Source: Ixodes scapularis (taxonomy: Eukaryota > Arthropoda > Arachnida > Ixodida > Ixodidae). Taken from it: a stretch of 64,000 bases of DNA. Of this stretch, positions 11,161-22,736 are shown piece by piece. The position numbers and the translations under genes are program-made. Numbering within the stretch: the first letter of the stretch is position 1; each line of letters begins with the position of its first letter. Under the pieces are notes generated by a model that saw nothing but the letters and a program-made list of their open reading frames with translations, was not told the DNA's origin and did not search any database. The stretch is from contig NW_024609835.1 of NCBI RefSeq assembly GCF_016920785.2, forward strand, positions 83,982,243 to 84,046,242. Direction: 5' to 3'.

Positions 11161-11321
11161 CTTATGATCGCAATAAAAGCTTGCGTTTGTTCTCGGGAAA
11201 AAAATTGCGGGACCGCTCTCCGCGCCGCCGACGAGGTTGGCCGCCACCATGTTCTCAGCTGTTCACTCGCTCCCGCAGCGAGCGCCTTCCGATAATCCTC
11301 CCCGTTCCAAAATGCGATGCG

Positions 11322-11487
11322 ATCTTCGTTTACATGGGCTGAATGAATGCGCACTCGCCATCTCGATCCACCTCTATCTAGCGACTTTAATGCGATGCGC
11401 TTTGCGCATTATGCCGTTTACATGACCGCATATTGAATGCGGCAACTGGATTCAATGCGACTAAGTCGCATTCATGTAAACGCGGCT
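11322..11487. mobile_element. Probable foldback MITE
   Basis: CGTTTACATGGGC near 11326 is mirrored by GCATTCATGTAAACGCGGC ending at about 11487. Internal words such as AATGCGATGCG and AATGCGACTAAGTCGCATT are themselves self-complementary. Confidence 0.5.
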
Positions 11488-11521
11488 TATGTTATTTTTC
11501 GACATGTATGATGTATGTAAC

Positions 11522-11650
11522 GATACCGGTGGTAAACGATGGACGTTTTTGTTGGAAGATGGCGGTCGTCTTTCTGCATGTATGGTTTAGTTATACCGGT
11601 GGTCTTGTGGTATAGGCGTTTCGTTGGAAAGATGGCGGTCGCCTACGTCA
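11522..11650 (+). repeat. Two-copy diverged tandem duplication
   Basis: ATACCGGTGGT ... GTTGGA-AGATGGCGGTCGTC is followed about 85 bp later by ATACCGGTGGT ... GTTGGAAAGATGGCGGTCGCC. No coding interpretation. Confidence 0.6.
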
Positions 11651-11879
11651 TCGGACGCAAAATCATACCAGCCATACCGAGTCATATCGGCGAGCAAACC
11701 GGCTGCCAGTATAGACAGACCCGGAGCCATAGCGGTGCCGGTATCTCCAGTTGTGGAGAACGCAAAACCAAACTAGCTGCATGTATAATAACAATAAATT
11801 ATGGTGGTGTCATACCAGGACTGTACAAGCAGCAGGTTTGTTTCTTGTACGTTTTTCCAATAGGGTGACCTAGTTTTTC

Positions 11880-14800
11880 GGCATGTTCGACGAGGGCACC
11901 GGCGTGTTCAGCGAGGGTACGAAGGGCCCTCTGGTGCGAACAGCGGATATGCGAGTCTTCTGTGGTGGCGCATGCGCAGCTCGTACCGTATCGGATGTGC
12001 AAAGGCCGTTCCCTAAAACTCCCTAATATCCATTTCCCCCAGACATGGTACCCTCAAGCCTAAGAATTTGAGAAGGATATACCGACGTACTCCTCCGTCT
12101 CCCGCCACTTACAAAAAAAAAGAAAAGAGAAGAAAATCCACTTTAGGATGGCCGAGGTTTTTAGGCCTAAATAGACTTGCTTCGTTATTTCTTCCTGGCA
12201 CAAGTAATTGCGTTTAACCGATTAATAAATGAGACGTAACATATAAAATCATCTAATACAACGCAGTAAGAAATAATGAATTAGCTGACTTTGAATATAG
12301 TCAAGAAAATATTGCCGACTGCACTAAAACCTTCCTTTCTGCATTAGCTCTGTTAGTTGTCGCGAAGAAATTGATAATAAATGTTGTACGGAAATCTAAA
12401 AGTTTTAATATTGACCGCAGCTGCTTCATAACAAAACTTGAAAGAGAAAAATGTAGAAAAAAAAACACGCGAGCAAATAAAAAAATATAGAAATATAGTG
12501 CAGAAGTTTAGTCAGGGAATTCTTGGTACACAGCGGGTCGGCGTAGAACTAAGCACGGATTACAGAAGCGAGGTACGAACAGACTCACTTAAGGCGCCGA
12601 TTCACGTAAGACAAACTCGATAATTACTGCCGGACAGGCCTGTCCCACATGTATACACATTCACTTTTGCAGAACGAGCACACTTAAACATTATATACGA
12701 TTATAGTGTCCTTTAATAAGTATCAAAAGTTCAAAACATGTTCAGCGTTCGCTAATGCTGTGCATTGGCCAGAGTTCCAACAATTTGTCCCGAAACAAAA
12801 ACCTGCCATCTTGCACTTAGAGCCAAATATGCATCCTGCGCATTCCATTCTAAGAATGTTCAGGAATTACAATCAGGAAGAATCTTTCGTACATCCTGAA
12901 AACGACCATCGCACCACCGCGCTTATATTTAAGATAATCACGTGGTTTATGTCCTGATAAAATACTATTAGTAAAGGCCAGTTCAAGTATTAAATGATGA
13001 AATAGAGTATTATATTTCCTCTTTATTTCCGTATGTGGTTAAAGCTCCAGTTCTGGGTCGCTGTATGGTGGGAGAATCTGCACTGAAAAGGGTTTCGTTT
13101 AGCGAACACTACCAGGAGTGTTCTTGGAACAGGGGGCGATATTGAAATTTGACATTTCCAGGTGTAAGCTATGCCGGTTTTATTGCGTCACCACTGTGAG
13201 TTCTGTTCCGAGGTAATTTATCGCCATTCTCGTCAACTTAACAAAGTTGTCATGTAACCCATTTTGAATGACGCCGTACTTTTGTCATGAGGCGCTGCTA
13301 GCTGGAGCTTCGCTTCATAACAGGAATGTGTGAGTATCGGTGCAAGTGGCTATTCGTGATTATAATAAATTTCGCATCATTTGGCGGCCAACACCTGACG
13401 ATCTGGAATGAGGTCAAAAAGCTTCAGCTTATTCGTCATCCCAGATTTTAAGAAAAAGTTATTTGGCGCTCGCGCCATATTTCTGCAAACGGGGTAACTG
13501 TTACTGTATCAACGGTGTCTGTTATTGTTGATTTGATAAAAAAAACCATTATTAAAAATCCCATGACTGTTTTCTCGGTGCTGAAGAGCATTAGCTCCTC
13601 CTTTCTATATGGAGTTAAACTCGTTAGTTCTACTAAAAATTATGTCGTCTACATAGAAGCATTATACACCCGACCCTTGAAACGAAACTAACCGATATGG
13701 TGAAAAACAAGTTATGGTGCGTTTAAGAAGTAGCGACTTTGAAAACAAACCGAACAGCGATTGAATTAAAAGGTAACAAAGTTTCGATGGCGTATTTTCA
13801 GAAAACCCTACACTAAAGCCTCACAAAATTTTTGCCCATGCGCCAGTTCGAGCGGCAGAAGCAAATTGTTAATGGCGACTACACCCAACACCCGCGCACT
13901 TTTCCTATCGACGCTCGCACCACTATCTTGCGCGCTTTAAAATCAATAACACTAAACGGGCATCGCCATCGTCGATTTTTCAGTTTGTTTTTGCTTTCCT
14001 CGGTTCCCTCTGTTTCCTAAATGTATGTTTCTGCTCCAGTTGTGTCGTAAATATCAGACCCCCCACGCGCTGACCCAGCCATCCCTGAACTGCGAGGCGG
14101 TGGCGAGACCATTACGGAGCCGAGAATTCCCTGGTGGCCATCTCCCGCACTTTCGTTGGCGCGCACTTTATAACAGGATGAGGAGCTGGGGAGGAAGTTT
14201 TGGAGGGGACGGTTATCATTCGCATTGCAATCAACTTTAGTCAACGTTTAGGCGAGTTTTCTTTATAATACGTTAGTTATTGTCTAATGGAGACAGTAAT
14301 TCAGCCTCATCTTATTTCGCAAGTCTTCACCTCAACCTAGGTCAGGTTAAAATCAATTTTAATTTTTTTTACAAAAAGACAAAAACAAACGAACATATGT
14401 TTTAGGAGTATTTTTTTAAGTGAAAGAAAGCGAAAAAGGCGAAGCTTAGCGGCCGAGGCGAAAACTGACGTTTCTCCCACCTAACGGGGGTGGCATGTTT
14501 GACCGTTCGCTCTTTTGTCACTTCTCAAATTACTTCTCTGGCACTCTTTTGTGACACTCACAAAATAAGTTTGATTATTTGTAAAGAATTGAAGAAAAGA
14601 AAACTCTTTGGGATAAAAACAAATTGTGTCGAACATTGCTCTCGTGATCATTTTTGGCGAAGTTTGGAAAGTTGTTCTTTTTCTGTTTAAATGGTCAGCG
14701 AGCGCCATTCATGATAGTTCATGACCATTTATAACATTATATTTTTGGTCGACGTGTTTTTCCGACCACGGCCCATGACATCGTTTTTCAGTTACCAGAT

Positions 14801-15320
14801 GGCGTCAGCATTTTTTGTTTTTCGTGTGATTTGAGAAAATTGTTGCTGAAAATGTGTTTTGTATGTTATGTCGTTTTCGCTTAGTTTTTTTAATATATAT
14901 AAATGCATCCATTGTGGTACAGAAACAATGATACAGGGGTAATGACCTTGAGAATTACCACGTAGTTACGAGCCTACATTCTGGACGTTTTTACGAACAC
15001 CTTCATCTAACCATGTTCTTCGTTCGGCAAGGTTCGGCGGCGAAACGACTGAAATAATGCCGGGGAAGGATTACGGATGTCGACGGCCGTACTCGACGTT
15101 TCTGCTGATACTACTTTCCATCACAATAAACTGATGAAGAGACTAATGCTTGGAGCCTCAGGTAAAAAGCAGGTCAACGACCTGATTAATAATGTGCTGA
15201 ATCACAGAGAACATATAAACTTGCAAGATTAGTGCTTATTGTTCGGTTTTCGAAGACACCAAGGTTCTGTGAAAATTTACAACCAGGAAGCCCCCGTTTA
15301 ATGACGCATGGAATGCAAAA
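11880..15320. other. 3.4 kb of AT-rich DNA without a recognisable gene
   Basis: Stop-rich in all frames. A short GC-richer piece at 13,870-14,240 is open for 70-75 codons on both strands but shows no motif. Nothing else stands out. Confidence 0.5.
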
Positions 15321-15327
15321 AAGAAGC

Positions 15328-15506
15328 CGTGGCGACCACATATAAGCCACGGTAGCGGAGGAAGAACAAAACGCCAACAGGGACACGAGCACTTCTGCTC
15401 AGGTTATCAGCAGGGCAGCCATCTCATGCTTTGACAGTCCATAGAACCAAACTGTAAATAATGCAAAGAAATAGTTAGTATACAACGCAACGCACGACAT
15501 GTTACA
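15328..15506 (+). repeat. 5' LTR remnant (3' portion only)
   Basis: ATATAAGCCACGG(T/C)AGCGGAGGAAGA and the following 130 bp match the 3' LTR from about 24505. Upstream of 15328 no LTR similarity is visible, so the 5' part is lost. The last bases before the primer site (GTTACA) are absent from the 3' LTR copy. Confidence 0.75.
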
Positions 15507-15508
15507 AG

Positions 15509-15525
15509 TGGTGAACCGAACGAGG
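15509..15525 (+). other. Probable primer-binding site
   Basis: TGGTGAACCGAACGAGG begins two bases after the LTR terminus TTACA. Ty3/gypsy primer sites start with TGG (complement of tRNA CCA). It looks mutated from a TGGTGACCCGGACG-like form, so the tRNA is not assigned. Confidence 0.5.
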
Positions 15526-15553
15526 AAAATCGCATTTAACCAGACGCACCAAG

Positions 15554-16527
15554 ATGACAACTAATGTCCCTGCTTCTGTCAATCCACCTTAGGTAGCAGT
15601 CCTCGTAATCCGACTGGCACCATTCTGGCCGGCAGAGCCACAATTATGGTGTGCTCAGGTGGAATCGCAGTTCGTATTAAGGCGAATCACCGACGAGAAC
15701 ACCTTTATCGCGTGGTGAGCGCACTTTCATCCACAGACGCAACTGAGGTCCGCAATATCATCATTGCGCCTCAGGAACGTAGCCAGGATTTTGGTTCGGG
15801 GGGGGGGGGGGGGGGAGAGGGAGGGCGCCTATCACAAAGTGCTGTATGAGGGGAGGGGAGAGAGGAGGTCCTAGCAAAATAGAAGATTTTTGGAGAGCGG
15901 AAGGCCGGGCCCCATGGCCCCCCCCCCCCCCCCCCTTTCCCTCTGGCTACCTGCCTGTCGCGCCTCTTCCATTGACCCCTTACGATGACCTTAAGGACGA
16001 GCTTTTCCGTCTTACAGGCCTCTCGGAGCACCGGAGATTTCAGCGGCTGCTTCCTGCCGAGGAGTTCGAAGATAAAACACCATCAGAGTTTCTCCGCCGG
16101 ATAAAACAGTTGATTGCTAAAGCCACATTTGGCGGCGCACTATTCCGTCATCTATTCCTTCAACGTCTTCCAAATGATGCCCGCATTCTGTTGGCATCAG
16201 CTGACACCGCTACCGTAGAGGACTTGACAAAGTTGGCCGATCGAATTATCGACGTTTCAAACCCTTTAGGTGTCAACCAAGGAACAGAACCACATAAAAG
16301 CTCTGCTGAATTTTGCACCAGCATTCAACGCAGACGAACTCAAAGAGATGGTTTCCGCCCTTTGATCTTCGCGTTCACCTCTCCGACAGAGAAGTCGTTA
16401 CCCGACTCGTCGATTTTAGTCAGCCTCGTAGCCCTTGCACACAACAGTGCTGGTATCATTGCACCTTTGGCGCTGACGCGCGCAAATGTACTTGCCAGAA
16501 GAAAAGAAACAATCCAGCCAGCTACTA
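15554..16527 (+). pseudogene. gag: gag (capsid and CWYH-type region), split by a MITE
   Basis: Starts at ATG 15554 (MTTNVPASVNPP, then a stop). It continues with LAPFWPAEPQLWCAQVE and, after the 187 bp MITE, with TPYDDLKDELFRLTGLSE, KTPSEFLRRIKQL and LFLQRLPNDARILLASAD, the usual wording of arthropod gypsy capsids. Near 16,330 the frame shifts by one, and QQCWYHCTFGADARKC follows at about 16442-16489, a conserved Cys/His motif of these Gags. The end is cut by the 3.3 kb TIR element. One early stop, one frameshift and two insertions make it non-functional. Confidence 0.85.
15773..15959. mobile_element. hAT-like MITE inserted in gag
   Basis: The 187 bp unit is flanked by the direct repeat GCGCCTC (15766-15772 and 15960-15966). 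The ends CAGGAACGTAGCCAGGATTT and, inverted, CAGGCAGGTAGCCAGAGGGA form imperfect TIRs. The interior has a run of about 18 G and one of about 19 C. A 7-8 bp duplication fits hAT-type insertion. Removing it rejoins the gag frame around IIIAPQ/LTPYDD. Confidence 0.8.
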
Positions 16528-16578
16528 CACTCTTAATCTGGGGCCGCCTAGGGAGCCACTTATAGCCGTGACAAATGA

Positions 16579-16679
16579 GATCCAACTTGTCACAGCAAAT
16601 TTTGAGGCCACCTAAAATTGCCAGCCCGTTTGCCGTCCCTTTTTATGTGGCCCCAAAATTTGCCGTGACAAGTTGGATC
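16579..16679. repeat. Subterminal hairpin of the 3.3 kb element
   Basis: Arms of about 40 bp (16579-16618 and 16640-16679), starting GATCCAACTTGTCAC and ending GTGACAAGTTGGATC, nearly perfect, with a loop of about 21 nt. Possible transposase-binding or structural end sequence. Confidence 0.8.
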
Positions 16680-16684
16680 TTGCC

Positions 16685-16844
16685 GGCCCGTTTTTTAGCT
16701 GGCCCGTTTTCTAGCTGGCCCGTTTTCTAGCTGGCCCGTCTTCTAGCTGGCCCGTCTTCTAGCTAGCCCGTCTTCTAGCTGGCCCGTTTTCTAGCTGGCC
16801 CGTCTTCTAGGTGGCCCGTCTTCTAGGTGGCTCGTTTTCTGCTG
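16685..16844 (+). repeat. Minisatellite, 16 bp unit, about 10 copies
   Basis: The unit GGCCCGT(T/C)TTCTAGCT repeats about ten times with single-base variants (AGGT in the last ones). The same GGCCCGTTTT word recurs near the other end of the element (about 19615), so it is a subterminal repeat array, not random. Confidence 0.9.
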
Positions 16845-17450
16845 ACTATAAAAATGTCCCGTCGTCCGCTTCCCCGCAGAGTATCTCAGAGGGTCCAGGA
16901 CTGTGATCGACGAAGAAAGTCAGGGAATTGAGAAGTACAGAAAATTTTCACCGTAAAAATAAAGCTGTGACGTGGCACTGAGGCTGACGCCTTCTTTGAA
17001 CTTTGAACTTTATTTCAGCAGCATTATGCCGAGGACACCGGACAAAAAGCTAACAGAAGCTAGCTTGACTGGGTTCGGTGCTCTTGCATGTACAGGGAAC
17101 ACAATCATATTTAAACAATCCTAAATATTTCTTACAATATTCAGATCAAAAAATTTAAAATGGTACAATAAAATTAGAGACGTCATGCCCATAGTCGCGT
17201 CGCAACTTCATTTTTGAGTCGCAAAATATATTGAAAAAGCATTGCCAAGCTCAGTGTGTATACTTTAGAGATTGACTTCCCGAGTGCTCTAGAGGAAAGT
17301 AAATATACAGAAATTGTTTCAAGAGCAATTCCGATGGTTTCAAAACATTTAAAAGAACAGTGGGTCTGCAGGTAAAGAATCCATTTATTTGTTTAAATTA
17401 GATGCACAGCTGAAGATACAGGTGGTGATTTGTTGTAATAAATACCACAT

Positions 17451-17692
17451 TCAAACAATAAAATAGAAAAGTATATGAAAACTTGTGTCACTTGCTGAAA
17501 CATTGGTGGTAGCATGGTCGTTGCTTTTACATGACACATTTGGAGAACTAGGACCCGCCTCAGTTGAAGGTGCGCTATCCGAGCCAAGTGCGTTGCAGTC
17601 AGCCGGAGCTTCGTGCCACAAGACGGGTCTCCACGGCACGTCCCAAGGCCAGTTGCCTCTGTCGTTAAGGCATGATGGTGCTGCGATTAAGA
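17451..17692 (-). other. Exon-like open segment inside the 3.3 kb element
   Basis: A minus-strand frame beginning after a possible acceptor (TTAATCGCAG near 17692) reads GNWPWDVPWRPVLWHE followed by a Ser/Thr/Asn-rich tail and a stop at about 17451. Composition looks protein-like but no family is recognised. It may be the last exon of a transposase or of captured host sequence. Confidence 0.25.
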
Positions 17693-18434
17693 CTTTTCAG
17701 CATTTTATTATAAGAATATAAGGGATAGAGAACACGTCTTGTATCTTAATTACATTCTAAAATTTATCAAACGGATGTTTTTTTAGAAAGTGGCTTGCTG
17801 GACGTGAGAGTCTATTCGGATGCTGAGTCATCGGCCACAAACATGGCCGCGAACATAACATGTATTCATATGCTGTACGGAAAACAAAAGAAAGCAAAAT
17901 AAATTCGCCAATTAGATAACAGCATTTGCTTCCGGCGGCCATGCTTGTTTGTAGTTACTCGACATTCAAAAGCAGTCTGACGGCATATGGATAGACCCTA
18001 TAGCTTTGATGGCAGTTTGAAGAGTGGGAACAAAACAGTAAATTTCGACGCCACCAGGGAGGGGAGCTGAGGCTGTCCATTTGCCAGGATCTACATGTCC
18101 ATAGCTATATCATACAGGCTGCGTCATGAAACGCCGGCTAAATCGTTGCTCAAAAACTACACGTTGCACATAAGAAGCTAATTTTGTTTAATATGAAAAT
18201 TCATAAAGTTTGACGTTCAAATAATTATGGTGTCAAAATTTTGAATAATTAACTTACTGTAATTACTAAATTTAAAAGTATGGTCAAGTCAGGGTAAATA
18301 CCTTGCTAAACTGCATCAAATATTGTAAAGCAGATAATTTGACTTTTTTTTTCAAAAATATTTTTTTAATACAATACATTTCTTAAATTCAGTTAGCCTA
18401 ATAAAAGCTTATAAACTCGTTCACACAAAAAGAA

Positions 18435-18595
18435 CGTTTCGGCCGACGTCGACGGTCGCGTGAGCAAACGAGGGTGCACGCACAAGGGCAAACTAAGTGT
18501 ATTCTAGATGCTATATTCATCATTAATTTTAGTATAAATGTTCCTTGTGCGGCCGTCCTCCTTTGCTGAACGCGATCGTCGACGCCGGCCGAGAC
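18435..18595. repeat. Hairpin with arms of about 55 bp inside the 3.3 kb element
   Basis: CGTTTCGGCCGACGTCGACG at 18435-18489 is inverted at 18541-18595 with about 85 percent match and a loop of about 50 bp. Could be a small nested foldback insertion. Confidence 0.7.
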
Positions 18596-18769
18596 GCGCG
18601 ACTACATACCTCGGACGGGGCAAGCTGATGAGTGCGCCGTATACGCCGTGCTCTATCGCGGACACTTCGGCAAGAGAAAAGTACCCGCCTATAAACTATT
18701 TACACCTTGTCGCTGTAAAAGGCTGGTGGCCACCGTCGAGGCATAGCCGGCTGCTTTCTTTGCCTCACC

Positions 18770-19000
18770 TTACCATAGGCAAATCGTAAGGGCTGCGACT
18801 GTGACCCGATAACTTTAAAAATTGTCCCCCACCACAAGTGCTTGTGCACAACCGAGCCGGCGTCAAACGCGAAGAGTCCGCGCTTGTAGCAGTTATGGTA
18901 AGGCCATGCTAAGGTGGAACGAAGTAAACCTGTTTTCCGCTTTCCACCGACGACGCCGCCGGTATCCGAATAATATGAAAAGAGGCGATTCCAAACGTGC
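18770..19000 (-). other. Exon-like open segment inside the 3.3 kb element
   Basis: The minus-strand frame reads GLLRSTLAWPYHNCYKRGL and then WWGTIFKVIGSQSQPLRFAYG, ending at a possible donor (TATG/GTAAGG). Not recognised; it could be chance. Confidence 0.2.
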
Positions 19001-19844
19001 TTCTTAGAATACAAAAATATTGTGTATAGATACCTGTATCGTCCGGGACAGGGCCCCACTTGTCCTCTGTTGGCGAGAACAAAAGTTACTAGTTATGAAC
19101 TCTTTTAACACTTGACTCTATTCCGGTGTTAGCCAGGGAGCTACATAATTACCCAGTCGGTTGTGCTGAAGAGGACTGTGCTCGCAGTAAAAGCACCAGC
19201 CAAGTTGGCCCAGACAGAAGTAGTGATCGTGCTGGTCGTGCCGTTAGATCAAAGGGCCGTGTGGAGCCACCGCGTTCACATGTTCCCTCATGGTTACACC
19301 GCCCACGTTGAATTCCTTTTATATCCTTCGACGTGAGTATCCTGAAGAACTAACTCACTGTCCCGCGGCTTCGGCGGACACTCTAACATAGGCTTCCATC
19401 ACCATGATAAGGAAACAAATGTCACTCGTAGATGCTTCCGATTAGATTCGTACTTCGTACGTTAGAAATTCATCGTCCTTGCACACCGAGAAGAGAAATG
19501 ATCGTTATGCGCATGTGTGTCCGCTGGCTGTGCCCACGCGGCACGGTGGGCGGCCGCAACTGCCACCATCTAGTGGAGAGCAGAGTGTTTTTTCCCACTA
19601 TCATGCGCATAGCCGGCCCGTTTTTGCTGGCCCTGCACAAACGGGCCACCAAAAATTACAGGGCCGCCTACAGAGCCACCTATATAGCCATTTGCAACTT
19701 CAAAGAGGGAAGGGGCCCACTCCAGCCATGACGTTGTACATGGCTATTTTGACGGGGCCGGATCAGTTCGCGGCTAATTCCTGGAAATTCGGAACGTCAC
19801 GGCTATGGCCGTGACGTTTGCCGGCCCCAGATTAAGAGTGTAGG

Positions 19845-20160
19845 GACGACGAGTGATGCTGGTCAGTTACACAATCGTCCATGTCTGTTCTTCATTACCG
19901 ATAAAGACTGAAAAACACTTTTTCTGGTCGGCACTGGTGCTGAAGTTTCGGTGTTACCACCATCTCCTCAAGACCGCGGTAACCGACAACCTTCAAAGCT
20001 AAAGGCCCGAAATGGCTCCACCATCTCTACATATGGTCTGCGAACCATCAACCTCGGGTCCCGTCGCATCTTCCGTTTTGTATTTATCGTTGGAGATACG
20101 TAATACCCCATTCTCGGAGCAGGCTTTCTGCAGAAATTCAACCTCCTAGTCTATATGTGC
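19845..20160 (+). pseudogene. pol: Ty3/gypsy aspartic protease region
   Basis: Contains FFITDKD, stop, KTLFLVGTGAEVSVLPPSP and later YPILGAGFLQKFNLLV. The catalytic triad is normally DTG(A) but here reads GTGA, and the second motif, normally ILGADFL, reads ILGAGFL. Two in-frame stops are also present. Follows directly after the 3.3 kb insertion. Confidence 0.85.
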
Positions 20161-20409
20161 GCGGCCGCCGTCTTTTTGATGGCACAACGCATCTGCCAGT
20201 ATCTGGAGTTCGGACGAAACTGCAGTCGAAAAAAATTGTCCTTCTCTCCATTTCCGACTCTCCATGCACCAAAGTTCTCCAAGAGTTCCCATCCCTGGTT
20301 CGTCCCTGCACCTTTACCACCCACGTGCAGCATAACATCCAGCATTATATTGAAACAACTGGTTCTCCAGTTCACGCTCAACTACGAAGGCTCTCTTTCT
20401 ACGAGTACT

Positions 20410-21175
20410 GAACTGCCAAACAGGGCTTTGACCACATGCTGGAGCTGGGAATCATACTTTCCTCCTCAAGCCCGTAGGCATCACCGCTCCACATGGTGCC
20501 AAAGTCAACACGAGGTGACTGGCGTCCTTGCGGGAGCTATAGAGCTCTTAATCAAGTCACCGTACCTGACTTATACCCAGTACCCCATATAAACCACGCA
20601 GCAGCAATTCTCGACCGAGCGGTAATTTTTTCCACGATCGACCTTGTTCACGCTTACCATTAAAATCCCGTGGCTCCCGAGGACATTCCCAAGACAGCAA
20701 TAACACCACGGTTTGTCCCCTTCGAATTTCTTCGAATGCCATTTGGCCTGAGGAATGCTGCGCAGTCATTTAAACGATTTCTCGACCAAGCCCTAAGAGG
20801 ACTGCCTTTCATATATGCCTACGTAGACGACACTCTCGATGCAAGTTGCACCGAGCAAGAACACCAAGACCCCTTACGATGTCTCTTTCAACAATTGGAT
20901 GAGCACGGCCTATGATCAGCCGGGAAAAGTCCCACTTAGGTGTGTCCAGCGTTTCCTCCCTAGGCCACCAAGTCGATCCTCACGGCATCCGTCCACTCTC
21001 CTCAAAATAAAGGTTATTAAAAAATATTCGCCCTCCCCCCCTCCCCCCCCCACCCGAAACAGCGCGTGACCTACAGGGTTTCTTCGGGTTTGTGAATTTC
21101 TACCGCCGCTTTGTCCCTGAATGAGCGAAGTTTCTTTAGCCTCTTCAAGAAATATTACCAACCGGAAAAACAGCT
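20410..21175 (+). pseudogene. pol: Ty3/gypsy reverse transcriptase
   Basis: Begins near FDHMLELGII and continues as SPLHMVPKST, RGDWRPCGSYRALNQVTVPD, then (after a frame change) FVPFEFLRMPFGLRNAAQSF and YAYVDDTLDA. The YVDD catalytic motif is at 20820-20831. A C-rich expansion (about 21,030-21,055) lies before the DLQGFL segment. Several stops and frame changes show decay, but motif order and spacing are normal. Confidence 0.9.
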
Positions 21176-21760
21176 ACATTAAACTGGACAGATGCCGCAA
21201 ATGAAGTGTTCGGCAGCATCAAACAATACATTGCACGTTCTACCTTGCTTCATCTTCCGAAAACAGGAGCACCAATGTGTCTTGTCACCGGCGCCTCGGA
21301 CATCGCCCTTAGAGTGGCCCTCCCGCAGTTCCACAAGAGTGTATGGCAACCGTTGTCTTTCTTCTCTCGTAAGTTAACCAATACGGAACGACGATACAGC
21401 ACTTTCGGTCGTGAGCTCCTGGCTGTTTACTCTGCTATTCGTCATTTCGTTATTTTCTGGAAGCTCGAGAATTTGATATCTTTACGGATCAGAAGCCTTT
21501 GAAAAGACGCCATGCAATCTCACAAGCCAGACAGTGAAACTTACTCTCATCGAGAACTGCGACAAGTGTCATTCATTGTTGAGTTCGCCACAGACATTCG
21601 GCACATAAAGGGGACTGATAACGTTGTTGCCGACACTTTGTTTCGAGCCGATATCACCGAAATATCAGATAGTCCAAACCTCACTCCTGCAACAATTTTG
21701 GCACAGCAACAGGATGAAGCAGAACTGACCAGGCTCAGAACTGCCCCGGTGCATTAGTTC
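21176..21760 (+). pseudogene. pol: Ty3/gypsy RNase H domain
   Basis: Reads LNWTDAANEVFGSIKQYI, VTGASDIALRVAL (normally TDASD, so the first catalytic Asp is lost), PLSFFSRKLTNTERRYSTFG and RELLAVYSAIRHF. A frameshift follows, then SHRELRQVSFIVEFATDIRH and IKGTDNVVADTLFRAD. The domain is clear, with two frame breaks. Confidence 0.9.
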
Positions 21761-21780
21761 TTCGAGAGACTACAATACCT

Positions 21781-21974
21781 GGGGGGCTATGTTGCACGTT
21801 TTGGACTCCCAGGACACTAGGGAGAAGGAAGTGACGTCAACAACGCAGCAAATGCAGATTGGATGTTGATTTTGTTCTCTTTTGTCAACATCCAATCTGT
21901 GTTTCCTCTAGTCGTTGACGTCACTTCCTTCTCCCAAGTCTCCTGGGAGTCCAAAACGTGCAACATAGCCCCCC
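21781..21974. mobile_element. 194 bp foldback MITE between RNase H and integrase
   Basis: Nearly perfect palindrome over its whole length: GGGGGGCTATGTTGCACG at the left and its inverse at the right, including the words GGAAGTGACGTCAAC and AGATTGGATGTTGA in the arms. CCTGG on both sides may be a 5 bp duplication, but G/C runs make the border ambiguous. Confidence 0.85.
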
Positions 21975-22736
21975 TGGACTCTCCCACCCTTTAGTGTGTG
22001 ATATGTCAGCTGGTGCCCCCGCGACCCTTCGTTCCAATCGTTTTACGACGACGACTCTTTGACTTCCATGCGCTGTCGCATCCCGGTATCCGTGCATCAC
22101 AGAAGCTAATAGCCCGCGTTACGTTAGGCCTAGCATCAACGTTGACGTTCGAAACTGGGCTCGCAGTTGCCTTCCTTGCCAGCTTGCGAAGGTTCACCGA
22201 CACACGCAAATTGCACCAGGTATTTTTCCTATTCCGAGTACCCGTTTCGAGCACGCGCACCTAGACATAGTCGGCCCACTCCCAAAATCACAAGGCAACA
22301 AATATATTCTGACCGCCATTTACCGCTTCACTAGATGGCCAGAGGCCCTCCCCATTAGCAGCATTACAGCTCAAGCAGTCGCTTAAGGATTTATGCAAAT
22401 CTGGATTTCACGATTTGGCGTCTAACTACAGACCGCGGTCGACAGTTTGTCCACACTTTTAAGCTAATTCAACTCTCTTGGCACCAGTCGACAAAGAACG
22501 ACGACTTACCATTCATAAGCCAGCGGTCTTGTTGAAATATTTCTTCGCCAGCTAAAAGCTTCAATCATGGAGCCCCAAGATAACCCCGATTGGACAGAAT
22601 CGCTTCCCCTAGTTTTCTGGACCTGCGAACGGCATTCAAGGAATATCTTTTACGCACTCCAGCGGAGCTGATATACGGAATGTTCCTGCGTCTTCCAAAA
22701 TAATTTTTCACCCCTATGGACCCAGTGGTTCCTCGG
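21975..22736 (+). pseudogene. pol: Ty3/gypsy integrase (main part)
   Basis: FDFHALSHPGIRASQKLIAR is part of the HHCC zinc-binding region. In shifted frames it continues with the second Cys pair, then HLDIVGPLPKSQGNKYILTA (first catalytic Asp region) and ASGLVE (the Glu region of DDE). At least six stops or frame changes are present. The C-terminal part lies beyond the next insertion, at about 23,510-23,700. Confidence 0.85.

Larger units (their letters stand above)
16528..19840. mobile_element. 3.3 kb TIR element of unknown family, inserted between gag and protease
   Basis: The termini CACTCTTAATCTGGGGCCG (left) and the exact inverse at 19822-19840 are bordered by TA on each side (16526-16527, 19841-19842), giving a clean TA target duplication. 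Subterminal regions are rich in GGCCCGTTT words. Inside are a 10-copy 16 bp tandem repeat, two strong hairpins and some splice-bounded exon-like segments, but no recognised transposase. The rest is AT-rich. The gypsy sequence resumes directly after it. Confidence 0.8.

Noticed and set aside
10487..11354. Overlapping open frames of 100-200 codons on both strands
   Set aside because: All arise in a GC-rich, stop-poor block; none shows a domain, and plus and minus frames overlap almost completely.
11799..12002. Minus-strand frame with an LAEHAGALVEHAEKLG segment
   Set aside because: Looks like a helical repeat but comes from a short internal sequence duplication (GTTCGACGAGG/GTTCAGCGAGG); no other support.
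16685..16844. Possible CRISPR-like array
   Set aside because: The 16 bp units are directly adjacent without spacers, in a eukaryotic transposon; it is a minisatellite.
17757..17942. THAP-type zinc finger start (MAAGSKCCYLIG)
   Set aside because: Only the first Cys pair resembles THAP; the following residues and spacing do not fit without assuming an unsupported intron.
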